64,000 nucleotides of DNA from Neiella litorisoli (GCF_014773395.1 NZ_JACXAF010000004.1:62001-126000), one strand, 5' to 3'. Positions 18,412 to 27,902 are shown, counted from the stretch's first letter. Notes: generated by a model from the letters alone, not told the origin. A program made the numbers and translations.

Positions 18412-19533
18412 ATGAGAATGACGCATTGGATAGCAATTGGCTTGGCAATATGGGCACTGGCTCTACCTGCGTGGGCCAAGCCGATTAATGTCCTCTATAT
18501 GCCTCCAGGCACATCGGGCTACTGGCATGACACCACCATTCCCATGCCTGCGGTGGCTGAACAGCTCGGCATTAACCTGACCATAATGCCGATCAAAACC
18601 AAAGACTTTGACTATGAACAATCCATCATTGAGCAGGTGACTGGGCCCAACAAACCCGACTGGCTAATTTGGTCACAGCGCCGCTTAGCAACCGAGCAGA
18701 TCCTTGATGTTCTTGAGCAGCAACAGATCAAGTCAATCGATATCACTAGCGGATTATTTGAACAGGTTAAAGCTCGAATCGGCTATCCACAGCAGCGATA
18801 CCAGCAATGGATGGCGGAAGTGGTGAGTGATGAGTACTCGGGCGGCCGCAGCCTAGTGAATGACTTAATTCAGTTAAAAACCGATCAATTCAAAGCTGAT
18901 CAACAGCAGGTGCTACGGTTAGTGGGCCTTGCCGGTAGTAAGCGGGTTGCCGCCACCCTGCTGAAAACATCAGCGATGCGCAGCACCGCAGAGCAAGAGA
19001 AGTTGGTTGAGTTGCTACAGGTGGTGTTCATCAATAACTGGGGCCGCGTCGACTCCCAACGCAAAGTGCAACAACTGTTCAGTCGTTACCAATCCATTGA
19101 TTTATTTTGGGCCGCCAACACCGCCATTGCGCTTGGTGCGGTCGATCAAATACATGCCATGAACTTTGAACCTGATGATAAGCCACTCATTGCAAGCTTT
19201 GGCTGGAATCAGGACGTTTTTCAAGCCATCACCAATGAAGATATCGCCTTTAGCTTGGGCGGCAACCAATTTATCGGTGCTTGGTCATTAGTGGTTTTGT
19301 ACGACATGGCCAACGGCTATGAATTAGCCGACATTGCCGAGAACAATATTGTTCAAATCCCGTTTTTCAAAGCAACAAAACAAAATATTGACGACATCAT
19401 GCCCTTTTTTCAGCAAGCAGCATGGAAACAAGTCGATATCAAACAATTTTCACGTAAGCACAACCCTGATATTCAGCAATATAATTTCGACTTTTCTCAA
19501 CTAATTAATCAGAGCCAGTCGTCAACAAATTAA
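18412..19533 (+). CDS. Orphan periplasmic sugar-binding protein (ABC-sugar/LacI-type fold)
   Basis: About 373 residues. I start at the ATG at 18412, which has TGGAG seven bases upstream and gives a clean signal peptide (ALALPAWAKPINVLY); the frame is open further up to 18379. The mature protein has the type-I periplasmic-binding fold: NVLYMPPGTSGYWHD, a first-lobe strand DWLIWSQRR, a crossing with LAGSKRV, then IDLFWAANTAIALGAVDQ, the usual second-lobe motif of sugar-binding proteins. The segment DIAFSLGGNQFIGAWSLVVLYD fits as well. No permease or ATPase genes are adjacent. It could act with a chemoreceptor or a sensor kinase rather than a transporter; that is inference. Confidence 0.7.
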   Translation: MRMTHWIAIGLAIWALALPAWAKPINVLYMPPGTSGYWHDTTIPMPAVAEQLGINLTIMPIKTKDFDYEQSIIEQVTGPNKPDWLIWSQRRLATEQILDVLEQQQIKSIDITSGLFEQVKARIGYPQQRYQQWMAEVVSDEYSGGRSLVNDLIQLKTDQFKADQQQVLRLVGLAGSKRVAATLLKTSAMRSTAEQEKLVELLQVVFINNWGRVDSQRKVQQLFSRYQSIDLFWAANTAIALGAVDQIHAMNFEPDDKPLIASFGWNQDVFQAITNEDIAFSLGGNQFIGAWSLVVLYDMANGYELADIAENNIVQIPFFKATKQNIDDIMPFFQQAAWKQVDIKQFSRKHNPDIQQYNFDFSQLINQSQSSTN

Positions 19534-19620
19534 GTTTATTTAAATAAAAGTCAGATAAATAAAAATACAAGAACAACGAACAATTTAACTTGCTAATTAA
19601 AACTTCATAGGAATTTAGAA

Positions 19621-21033
19621 GTGACATCTAACAATAGTATTTTTCAGCCACGCTTATTAGCCCGCGCCTTATGTCTTTCCGGGTTGGTTCTTGCGTTGCA
19701 AGCCTGTGCAACGCAAACACCACAGGCAAATGCTTCTCAGGCCGAGCAACCAGCCGATGCCATTAAAACCATTGCCATTGACCATGTGTGGTCAGGACAC
19801 CGCATCAAACCGCATTTACTAACCCGCGGCGAACATCAATTTGTCAGCTACTTCGATGCCAATCGACAAATGACCATTGCCCACCGAATTGGTTCGGCGC
19901 CTTGGCGTTACTACAAAGTCGACAGTTGGTTAGGCTGGGATAGTCACAACTATGTCACGCTAGAAATTGATTCCGCCGGCCACATTCACGTCATGGGCAA
20001 CATGCATGCCGATCCGATGGAATACTTCCGCAGCCGCAAACCATACGATGTTCGCACCCTAGAGCGTGTATCCGTAATGGTCGATGAAACGCTTGAGCAA
20101 CGCATGACCTACCCGATTTTCATGGTCAACAAAAATGGCGAGTTGCTGGTGAAATATCGTGATGGTGGCAGTGGCAACGGTAACGAGATTTACAACATTT
20201 ACGACACCAATACGAAGAGCTGGTCGCGCTTGCACAGTAACCAATTTCTCGATGGTGAAGGCAAAATGAGTGGCTATTTTGAAGGCCCTACCCTTGGACC
20301 TGACGGCTATTTCCATTTGATTTGGGTATGGCGCAACACGCCAAGTGCTGACACCAATCACAGCCTGTCTTATGCCCGCAGCGCTGACTTGGTCTCGTGG
20401 CAAGATTCCAATGGCAAACCGCTGGCGCTGCCGTTAACGCTGGCTACGACTGAAGTCGTTGATCCGGTGCCACCGAAAGGCGGCATGATTAATGGCAACG
20501 TTAAAATTGGCTTCGATCAAGACCAAAAACCAATCATCTCGTACCACAAGTATGACGCCGACGGTAATACTCAAATGCACGTTATTCGACGTGAAGAGAA
20601 TGGCTGGCATGGTGTTCAGATCAGTGATTGGCAAGGCTTCCGCTGGGACTTTTCCGGTGGCGGTTCACTTGGCCGATTTGCGGTAAAACCCGAAGCACCT
20701 GAAGTGCTTGCAGACGGCAACATCGGTGTACTGGTGAGACGCCATGATGATGTCATGCGTTTTGTTTTAGATAGTGAAACGCTCGCCACCCTGCGCGTTG
20801 AAAAGGCCGATCTCTACCCGCCGCAGCTCGAAGCAAAAACGGCTGCAGCCAATCACTACATCAGCAAAGCCGCCGATACCAAACTTGAACATCATGTGTT
20901 CAAAGGCCAAGGCGACAAAGGACTGCAGGGACAATCTTACTATTTGTCATGGCAAAGCCAGCCGGGTAACCGAGACCGGGCACACGCCAAAATCACCGAG
21001 CCGAGCGTTTTACTTCTTCACGAAGTGAAATAA
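19621..21033 (+). CDS. BNR_4-type beta-propeller lipoprotein, candidate ulvan lyase or related Rha-GlcA-cleaving enzyme
   Basis: A 470-residue lipoprotein (lipobox LQAC near residue 29). The mature part has repeated beta-propeller blades with aspartate-rich turns (DSAGHIHVMGN, GPDGYFHLIWVW, DQDQKPIISYH). The motif GWDSHNYVTLEID followed by HIHVMGNMHADP near residues 105-130 is characteristic of the BNR_4 family, which contains seven-bladed ulvan lyases (PL24/PL25) and the related Rha-alpha-1,4-GlcA enzymes (GH145/PL42). The two histidines in SHNY and GNMH are at the places expected for the catalytic pair. Which of these activities it has cannot be decided from sequence. GTG start with AGGA upstream. 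A perfect 12-bp stem-loop follows the gene. Confidence 0.75.
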   Translation: MTSNNSIFQPRLLARALCLSGLVLALQACATQTPQANASQAEQPADAIKTIAIDHVWSGHRIKPHLLTRGEHQFVSYFDANRQMTIAHRIGSAPWRYYKVDSWLGWDSHNYVTLEIDSAGHIHVMGNMHADPMEYFRSRKPYDVRTLERVSVMVDETLEQRMTYPIFMVNKNGELLVKYRDGGSGNGNEIYNIYDTNTKSWSRLHSNQFLDGEGKMSGYFEGPTLGPDGYFHLIWVWRNTPSADTNHSLSYARSADLVSWQDSNGKPLALPLTLATTEVVDPVPPKGGMINGNVKIGFDQDQKPIISYHKYDADGNTQMHVIRREENGWHGVQISDWQGFRWDFSGGGSLGRFAVKPEAPEVLADGNIGVLVRRHDDVMRFVLDSETLATLRVEKADLYPPQLEAKTAAANHYISKAADTKLEHHVFKGQGDKGLQGQSYYLSWQSQPGNRDRAHAKITEPSVLLLHEVK

Positions 21034-21063
21034 ACGCCAATTTTTAAATCAAATATAACGAAA

Positions 21064-21102
21064 GAGTTGCCTGAAACCGACAGAATATCGTTCAGGCAAC
21101 TC
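21064..21102 (+). other. Perfect 12-bp stem-loop after the beta-propeller gene
   Basis: GAGTTGCCTGAA at 21064-21075 pairs exactly with TTCAGGCAACTC at 21091-21102 around a 15-base loop. There is no T-run after it on the plus strand, so it is not a standard terminator. It could stabilise the upstream transcript's 3' end or be an operator for aldA. Confidence 0.5.
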
Positions 21103-21243
21103 AATTAACGGCCGCATCATAAAATAAATAGCGGCAGAAAGAATTTACAGAACATCAAATTAATAATTATTAACAAACAGCAAATTGGGACAATTCAATT
21201 AACTAACTGACCATTTTGCAAACCCTAAACAGGAGAGTAATAC

Positions 21244-22677
21244 GTGAGCGACATCCAGCACTACAGTAATTTTATTAATGGATCTTTTACTGAAAGCCCG
21301 AAACGAATTGAAGTGTTTAACCCAGCAACTGAAACGCTGATTTCAACGATTCCAGAATCAACCAGCGATGATTTGGACAATGCCTTAGAAGCCGCCACAT
21401 TAGCGAAACGCGAATGGGCAGCGACTCCGGCCATCGAGCGTGCCCAGTACCTGCGCGCAATTGCCAACAAGGTGCGTGACAACAAAGATCGCCTAGCCCG
21501 AATCATTAGTGAAGAGCAAGGTAAAACCCTCGATTTGGCCACGGTTGAAGTGCAATTCACCGCCGATTACATCGATTACATGTCAGAGTGGGCGCGTCGC
21601 ATTGAAGGTGAAATCATCACCAGTGACCGTAAAGGCGAGAACATCTTGTTGTTCCGCAAGCCGATTGGTGTGGTTGCAGGCATCTTGCCATGGAACTTCC
21701 CGTTCTTCTTGATCGCCCGAAAAATGGCGCCTGCATTAGTTACCGGTAACACCATTGTTATCAAGCCAAGTGAAGAAACACCAAATAACTGTTTTGAGTT
21801 TGCCAAACTGGTTGCTGAGACAGATTTGCCTGACGGCGTATTTAACGTTGTTTCTGGTCGCGGCGACATCGGTGCTGCACTTTCTGGTAGCCCGAAGGTC
21901 GACATGATCAGCTTCACTGGTAGCGTCAAAACGGGTGAAAACATCATGGCGACAGCGGCACCAAACATCACCAAACTAAACTTAGAGTTGGGTGGTAAGG
22001 CGCCAGCTATCGTATTGGACGATGCCGATCTTGGCCTCGCGGTTAAAGCGATTCGCGACTCGCGCGTGATTAACTCGGGTCAGGTGTGTAACTGTGCCGA
22101 GCGCGTTTATGTTCAGCGCGGCGTCGCAGAAGAATTTATCGCTCGGATCACCAAAGAAATGGAAGCCACTCGTTATGGTAACCCGTTGGTCGACAGCGAC
22201 ATTGAAATGGGCCCATTGGTCAACAAACAAGGTTTGGACAAGGTGCATGCATCGGTTGAAAAAGCCATTGCCCAAGGTGCCAAACTCGAGTGTGGTGGTA
22301 AGCCGGCTGACGTTGATGTTGGTCACTACTTCTTGCCAACGGTTCTCAGCGGTTGTGACCACACCATGGACATTATGAAGCAAGAAACCTTTGGTCCGGT
22401 ATTGCCAATTCAGGTGGTTGATTCACTCGACGAAGCCATTCGTTACTCAAACGCCTGTGAATACGGCCTGACCTCTTCGATTTACACCAAAGATCTGTCA
22501 AAAGCACTTCACGCGGTGAAAATGCTGGAGTTCGGCGAAACCTACATCAACCGTGAAAACTTCGAAGCGATGCAAGGTTTCCACGCTGGTGTGCGTAAAT
22601 CAGGTATCGGTGGTGCCGATGGTAAGCACGGCCTGTACGAATTCCTCAGCACGCAAGTGGTTTACTTGCAGTCATAA
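21244..22677 (+). CDS. aldA: Lactaldehyde dehydrogenase AldA
   Basis: A 477-residue NAD-dependent aldehyde dehydrogenase that oxidises L-lactaldehyde from rhamnose or fucose to L-lactate. It is close to E. coli AldA over its whole length, including FTADYIDYMSEWARR, ILPWNFPFFLIARKMAPAL, the glutamate motif LELGGKAPAIV (near 251) and the catalytic cysteine block INSGQVCNCAERVYV (near 282-284), and the identical end STQVVYLQS. Starts at GTG with AGGAGAG upstream. Its product feeds LldD at 50918. Its presence inside the degradation locus is good evidence that the polymer contains a 6-deoxyhexose. Confidence 0.93.
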   Translation: MSDIQHYSNFINGSFTESPKRIEVFNPATETLISTIPESTSDDLDNALEAATLAKREWAATPAIERAQYLRAIANKVRDNKDRLARIISEEQGKTLDLATVEVQFTADYIDYMSEWARRIEGEIITSDRKGENILLFRKPIGVVAGILPWNFPFFLIARKMAPALVTGNTIVIKPSEETPNNCFEFAKLVAETDLPDGVFNVVSGRGDIGAALSGSPKVDMISFTGSVKTGENIMATAAPNITKLNLELGGKAPAIVLDDADLGLAVKAIRDSRVINSGQVCNCAERVYVQRGVAEEFIARITKEMEATRYGNPLVDSDIEMGPLVNKQGLDKVHASVEKAIAQGAKLECGGKPADVDVGHYFLPTVLSGCDHTMDIMKQETFGPVLPIQVVDSLDEAIRYSNACEYGLTSSIYTKDLSKALHAVKMLEFGETYINRENFEAMQGFHAGVRKSGIGGADGKHGLYEFLSTQVVYLQS

Positions 22678-22692
22678 CGAATTGGTTGCAAT

Positions 22693-22724
22693 AAAAAAGC
22701 TTGGCCATATGGCCAAGCTTTTTT
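22693..22724. terminator. Bidirectional rho-independent terminator between convergent genes
   Basis: A perfect 32-bp palindrome: six A, GCTTGGCCAT, then ATGGCCAAGC and six T. Because A- and T-runs flank both sides it can end transcription of aldA on the plus strand and of the gene ending at 22754 on the minus strand. Confidence 0.92.
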
Positions 22725-22753
22725 GTTTGAGGAAACGGTGGTTTCGCTACATG

Positions 22754-24919
22754 CTAAAGCGGTAACAAGCGCTTTATATCTTGCGGCGTTGCATTGTTAT
22801 TGCCGCCCTGATCGGCGCCAGTGATCCACCAATACACCATGCCCGCATCGGAGCAATCAAACTTGTTGGTTTGAAAATCAACCATGCCATCGCGCTCGGC
22901 GTAAGCCAGCATTTCCCAAATATAGGCAATTCCCGGTAATTCGTGGTTTTCAGCCCAATCCCAATCCGACATTGGTGTTTGCAAGCCAACGTTCTGATCG
23001 CCAATTTGATGCTCGGTCACGCCAAAGTCCAAGATTTGCTGCCAGGTAAAGAAATAGCCGCTATCGTCATTGGCTGGGTGGTGTGAGACCACATGCACAT
23101 GAGGGATCGCCTTTGGGTTGGCCTGCTGCAGCGCATAACCGATCAGATCCGGCTCACCGGCTTCAATAATCCACAGCGGATCGTCAGCCGTTGAGGCATC
23201 AATGGCATCGACTAGATCTTGCGTGGCTTGCTGTTGCTGGGTGCGGCAGTTGTAGTAATCGCGCAGATTTTTGAACGGGCCAAAATACTCAATGCTCTTA
23301 CCGCTCAGTTCATCAAGCACTTGTTGGCGGGTCACCTCACTGACCGCGTCAATTTGTTGTTTACCCTTGTTTTGCGACGGGTCCAAATCACACGAATGCG
23401 ACAAATGAACCAGTCGGTCGCTTAACTTGGCCTTTTGCAGCATGGCAAACATGATTGGCGTTGCGCCGATATCATCGGGATCTGGCGAGTTACCATCGGC
23501 AACCACAGCCAACCGGCCAGCTGGCGCATTCACCACATCGAGCGCCACATCCGTGACATAGTTATCCCAAAAGGCGTGCACTGAATTGGCCTGATGATTC
23601 AACTCCAATGTCCACCAAGTCTCAACCAAATCCGAAAAATCAACGCCACCGGCTGGTATCGATGAATACTTTGCTTTGTGGTCGCCTTTACCGAAATTGC
23701 TTTGGGCGACGATTTGCTCGGCGGTTTGCCATAATTCACGGGCCTTCGCTTTGGAATTATTCGGACTCGTTGCCGCAGCTAACCATTTAGTGTCCTGATC
23801 GACGAACATTGGCGTCAGTGGCCCACGACGATTATTGCGATCAAACTTGCGCTTCGGCTTATTACCATCTTCAATGGCGCGGTAATCCGTGTTGGCCTTG
23901 ACGTAATCAAGTTTGCTAGCCGTTGACTTTTGTTCGTTCCAAGCGCTGTGCTGAATCACAATGACATTGGTTTTGATCAAAGCCGCATCGACACCTTGGG
24001 CAGCTAACAACTGCAGCCAGTCATAAGTAAAGTCCGACTGACCGGCCTCCTGAACCCACACTTTGCCACCTTTAGCCAATACTGAACTGACTTGTTTGGC
24101 GGTACGCTTCACCGATGCCTGCCAATCTTGTTTGGCATCAGTCCAGCCTTTGTTTTCTGCAGCAAAAGCTAATTTGAGTAACGGATTCGGATTAATATAT
24201 TGGCCTTGCTGAACACCCACCGTACCGGCGACTGCGTAACTCTTGATGTCGCTAAATTGTGGCGCCGCTAGCAGCGAGCCCAGCGCAGCAATGGTGTGAA
24301 TATCATCAGCATCAGGCTTCGAATCAAACTGCGCGAGTAACAAATCATTGCTGCGATCGAAGCTTGCACGCTCTGGCCCTTGGTTGGCACTCAGCTTGAA
24401 TTCCAGTTGCTGCCATCGGCCCCGCGCCCATGCGGTGCCCTCGCCTTCGGGAATTTGCCGATTTGTTTTGGCCATCGATTCAATGCCAATCTTATCGCCT
24501 TTGCTCAATGCAACCCGATGCCAGGTATGGGTTTCTGGTTTTAAATCTTGTTTTGAGCCGGGGCCAATATATGAGGCACGGTAAATCTTGATCGCTTTAC
24601 CATTGTGCATCAGGCGGTAATTGGGCTCGCCATCTTCTTCGGTTAACACCGTAATGGTGATGTCGTAGAGCCCGGTTTCACCATCAAACTCACGCCAAGC
24701 CTGAGCATACATATTGCGGTAATCGAGCTTTCTGGCATCGATGCCCAACGCATCATTGCGCTGATCGACATAGTACGGCACCTGCCCAGCATCAATCACA
24801 GTAAAGTCAGCAGTTGCATCCCAGACCAGGGTGGGATCTGCGGCAGTTTGCGCCGCTTGGACAGCAACGCTTAACGGCAACGCTGCGCATATCAAAGTGG
24901 AAATATATTTATTCATCAT
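22754..24919 (-). CDS. Exported protein with N-terminal binding module and two nucleoside-hydrolase-like domains
   Basis: A 721-residue secreted protein (signal peptide to about residue 23). Residues about 30-180 form a beta-rich module (YDITITVLTEEDGEPNY ... VALSKGDKIGIESMAK ... GRWQQLEF) that is also found at the C-terminus of the divergent neighbour. Two stretches follow that each start like a nucleoside-hydrolase/DUF1593 fold: LLLAQFDSKPDADDIHTIAALGSLL near residue 190 and LAVVADGNSPDPDDIGATPIMFAML near residue 470, with the aspartate cluster (D-x-x-x-D-x-D-D) that binds calcium in such enzymes. The duplication within one chain is unusual. The role is unknown; a glycosidic or esterase-like activity on the polymer is possible. 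ORF ends next to a bidirectional terminator. Confidence 0.65.
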   Translation of the reverse strand: MMNKYISTLICAALPLSVAVQAAQTAADPTLVWDATADFTVIDAGQVPYYVDQRNDALGIDARKLDYRNMYAQAWREFDGETGLYDITITVLTEEDGEPNYRLMHNGKAIKIYRASYIGPGSKQDLKPETHTWHRVALSKGDKIGIESMAKTNRQIPEGEGTAWARGRWQQLEFKLSANQGPERASFDRSNDLLLAQFDSKPDADDIHTIAALGSLLAAPQFSDIKSYAVAGTVGVQQGQYINPNPLLKLAFAAENKGWTDAKQDWQASVKRTAKQVSSVLAKGGKVWVQEAGQSDFTYDWLQLLAAQGVDAALIKTNVIVIQHSAWNEQKSTASKLDYVKANTDYRAIEDGNKPKRKFDRNNRRGPLTPMFVDQDTKWLAAATSPNNSKAKARELWQTAEQIVAQSNFGKGDHKAKYSSIPAGGVDFSDLVETWWTLELNHQANSVHAFWDNYVTDVALDVVNAPAGRLAVVADGNSPDPDDIGATPIMFAMLQKAKLSDRLVHLSHSCDLDPSQNKGKQQIDAVSEVTRQQVLDELSGKSIEYFGPFKNLRDYYNCRTQQQQATQDLVDAIDASTADDPLWIIEAGEPDLIGYALQQANPKAIPHVHVVSHHPANDDSGYFFTWQQILDFGVTEHQIGDQNVGLQTPMSDWDWAENHELPGIAYIWEMLAYAERDGMVDFQTNKFDCSDAGMVYWWITGADQGGNNNATPQDIKRLLPL

Positions 24920-25163
24920 CTCGGTGGTTACTTCATCGGTCTGGCTAAAACAGGTTGCTTGGATTTAAACGGCTGCCACTACCATTTATTGCGCGCAAAT
25001 CAATCACAACCAATCACATAAAATCCATCTTATGGCGTAAAAAACCAAATATAAATAACATTATTGACTATTTGTGACCGGTGTTGATTGTTGGATTAAC
25101 CCGTTTGTTACATAATCGCCATCATTCGAAATTTCTTTTAGTTTGCAAAGGGAAACGGAGTTG

Positions 25164-26312
25164 ATGGCTAAGTTGTCAATCCATGCGCTGAGTATGGCTT
25201 TATCAGGCGTCGCAATGTCGAGTGCAGTTGTCGCAGCGCCAACCCATCATATTGAACAAAATGGCTCCGTTGTCATTGAAGCAGAACATTTCGCCAGTCA
25301 GCATCTCGATGCGAAACGCCGCTGGTTAGTGTTTGATCATCAATCAATCCCGCATCCCTATGCCGATGCCGATCCAATCCATTCGGAGCAAGCGAGCAAT
25401 GGTGCTTATATTGAATTATTGCCCGATACCCGCGTCAATCACCACGAAACCTTAATTCTTGGTGAAAACTTCTCTGCCGAGCCAGGCCAAGTGGCCGTGC
25501 TCAGTTATCCGGTTTACTTTGCCAACCCAGGTAAATACTACGTTTGGGCTCGCGCCTTTAGTACTGGTAGCGAAGATAACGGGCTCCATATTGGCCTGAA
25601 TGGTCAGTGGCCCGAGTCAGGCCAACGACTGCAATTATGCGATGGCAAAGATCAGTGGACTTGGTCATCGGCCCAGCGGGTGCCCGATAATCATTGTGGC
25701 GAACCACACACCATTAGCGTTCAGATAGAAACTGCTGGTGTTCACAATGTCATGCTGTCGATGCGAGAAGATGGCTTTGAACTCGACAAACTCATACTCA
25801 GTAATGATGCCAATTTCACCCCCGAGGGTGTGGCAACAGCCGAAACCTTATCGGTTCGACCTGCCCTGCCTAAGAAGCAATTATTACGAGCGATTGATAG
25901 CTACAAACGTGCGCTGTTTGCCAGCTCGGATTTTGATCAAGTTGCGTCGCAGCTGATTAGCAATAGCGACAAGCAACAGATTGCCGTCGATACCACAAGC
26001 GCCAGCAACTTAGATAAATTTCACTCTGTCAGCCTGCAAATCGGCCGCAAAGACACCGGTCACTATCCACTGACTTTAGTAACCCTGAGCGAAGGCCAAG
26101 CGCAATCACGCTATCTGGTCAAACTAAACGACACCGTCATTGGTGAGTTTACCAATCCGAAAACGGCATCAGTTGGCGCCGAATTGTACTTCCATATACC
26201 GGCTGTAACGCTTAACGAAGGGGATCGTCTAGAGGTGGCATCAATGGCCCGCTCCGACCAACCTTCAGCCAGTCAGGGACGGTGGCGCGCATTGGTTGTC
26301 GTGCCGCATTAA
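25164..26312 (+). CDS. Exported carbohydrate-binding protein (CBM/GH115-C-like plus beta module)
   Basis: About 382 residues, signal peptide ending near VVAAPTHH. The N-terminal half begins VVIEAEHFASQ and continues with GKYYVWARAFSTG and SMREDGFELDKLILS, a pattern of carbohydrate-binding modules seen in agarases and at the end of GH115 proteins. The C-terminal 100 residues (GHYPLTLVTLSEGQAQSRY ... LNEGDRLEVASMAR ... GRWRALVVV) match the N-terminal module of the divergent 721-residue protein. No catalytic domain is visible. I use the ATG at 25164; TTG codons at 25143 and 25161 are in frame. Likely function: binds the polysaccharide in the periplasm or at the cell surface. Confidence 0.65.
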   Translation: MAKLSIHALSMALSGVAMSSAVVAAPTHHIEQNGSVVIEAEHFASQHLDAKRRWLVFDHQSIPHPYADADPIHSEQASNGAYIELLPDTRVNHHETLILGENFSAEPGQVAVLSYPVYFANPGKYYVWARAFSTGSEDNGLHIGLNGQWPESGQRLQLCDGKDQWTWSSAQRVPDNHCGEPHTISVQIETAGVHNVMLSMREDGFELDKLILSNDANFTPEGVATAETLSVRPALPKKQLLRAIDSYKRALFASSDFDQVASQLISNSDKQQIAVDTTSASNLDKFHSVSLQIGRKDTGHYPLTLVTLSEGQAQSRYLVKLNDTVIGEFTNPKTASVGAELYFHIPAVTLNEGDRLEVASMARSDQPSASQGRWRALVVVPH

Positions 26313-26345
26313 TTCTTTTTCGAACTTGTTACTTAGACTTTAATA

Positions 26346-27845
26346 ATGACAGCTAACTCAAATCAATTAGATGCTTGCAGACTGACCAAGATGGTAAAGC
26401 CGGTGACAGCCGTTATCGCAGCGGTGCTCTTTACCGGCATGTTATCTGCCTGCAAACCGACCGATTCCAAGGTTGAAACGGTGAACCAAGTGGCGCCCGA
26501 GCGCCCTAATATTTTGTTTATTCTGGCCGACGATCATCGTTGGGATTTAGTGGGTAAGTACCATCCCATTATTAAGACGCCTAACCTAGATACCCTTGCC
26601 AGCAAAGGTACGGTATTCAAGAACACCTTCGTCACCACCCCAATTTGTGCCTCTAGCCGCATTAGTATTTTGACTGGGCTGACTGAGCGCACCCATGACT
26701 ACACCTTCCAGCAACCGGCCACCGGCGTTCAAGAGTCGGCCGCTATGTATCCTGCAATGCTGAAACAAGCAGGCTACCGCAGCGCATTTGTGGGCAAATA
26801 CGAAATCAAAATGTCCGGCGATGACAGTGATCGGTTTGACTTCTTTAAACCGCTGCTGCAAGCCAAAACCGAGCAATATGAAGGGCAAGAGTTGCCACAA
26901 ACCTACTACATTGCCGAACTCGCCAAAGACTTTATTGAACAGAATAAAGAAGGCAAACAGCCATGGACCATGTCGGTCAACTTTTGGAATCCCCATGCTC
27001 ACGATCGTGATCAGCAAAACCAGTATCACTACCCAGCAGAGTTTGAAAGCTGGTATGAGGATGTGACCATTCCGGCGGCGAAATTATCTGACGATGCCAG
27101 TTTTGCCAACCTGCCCCAATTCCTTCGCGAGTCGATCGCGCGCGACCGTTGGCAATATCGGTTTGGCAATGAGGCAACCTACCAAAAAATGACCAAGCGT
27201 CATTATCGTGCAATCAGCAGTGTCGACCGAGCAGTCGGTATGATCTATCAAGCGCTCGAACAAACCGGTCAAGCTGACAACACCATCATCATTTATACCG
27301 GCGATAACGGTTATGCCATGAACGAACGGCAGCTTGCTGGTAAGTGGTTTGGTTGGGAGGAAGATCTTCGGGTGCCGCTGATCATTTACGATCCGCGCCA
27401 ACCTCAGGACAATCAAGAAATTGCCCAGATGGCGCTCAATATTGATATTGCGCCAACCATTTTGGCGCTCGCGGGCGTCGACATTCCCCAGACTTATCAG
27501 GGCAAGAGCTTACTGCCACTACTCGACAATGAAGATACCGAATGGCGCGGCGAATTTTTCTTTGAGCACATGTATCAGCCCAAGCGCGCCCTAATTCCAC
27601 CCATCGTTGGTGTTCGCACGGATAAGTGGAAGTACATCCACTTTTACAAACATGACCACCAGCAATTGTATGACTTGCAGAACGATCCGGAAGAAGCTGT
27701 CAATCTGGCGACCGATCCGGCCTATCAGCAGGTTGTCAGCGACCTCGCGGCGCGCACCTTAAGTTACATCGAGCGTTATGAAGCGCAGCGTAGCGATGAG
27801 GTCAAAGCCCGCGGTCGCTATAAAAATGAATTGATTGCGCAATAG
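26346..27845 (+). CDS. S1-family sulfatase (formylglycine type), CASSR variant
   Basis: A 499-residue exported sulfatase, probably a lipoprotein (LSAC near residue 36). NILFILADDHRWD supplies the first calcium-binding aspartates; the maturation motif is PICASSRISILTG, in which the cysteine becomes formylglycine. The place usually held by Pro or Ala is serine, an uncommon but known variant. YTGDNGYAMNER gives the second metal-binding pair. The C-terminal subdomain ends VGVRTDKWKYIHFY, normal for S1 enzymes. The sulfated sugar is not known. The ATG at 26346 gives a long n-region; a start at 26391 (MVKPVTAV) would give a more usual lipoprotein signal. Lies 33 bp after the CBM protein, probably one operon. 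Confidence 0.88.
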   Translation: MTANSNQLDACRLTKMVKPVTAVIAAVLFTGMLSACKPTDSKVETVNQVAPERPNILFILADDHRWDLVGKYHPIIKTPNLDTLASKGTVFKNTFVTTPICASSRISILTGLTERTHDYTFQQPATGVQESAAMYPAMLKQAGYRSAFVGKYEIKMSGDDSDRFDFFKPLLQAKTEQYEGQELPQTYYIAELAKDFIEQNKEGKQPWTMSVNFWNPHAHDRDQQNQYHYPAEFESWYEDVTIPAAKLSDDASFANLPQFLRESIARDRWQYRFGNEATYQKMTKRHYRAISSVDRAVGMIYQALEQTGQADNTIIIYTGDNGYAMNERQLAGKWFGWEEDLRVPLIIYDPRQPQDNQEIAQMALNIDIAPTILALAGVDIPQTYQGKSLLPLLDNEDTEWRGEFFFEHMYQPKRALIPPIVGVRTDKWKYIHFYKHDHQQLYDLQNDPEEAVNLATDPAYQQVVSDLAARTLSYIERYEAQRSDEVKARGRYKNELIAQ

Positions 27846-27902
27846 CGCACGACGAGTAACTCAGACAACGACAACAAAAGGTTCCAGTTAGGATCAGTGA
27901 CT

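Noticed and set aside
25084-25116. Promoter upstream of the CBM protein gene
   Set aside because: TTGATT and CATAAT are present but 21 bases apart, too far for a normal sigma-70 promoter.
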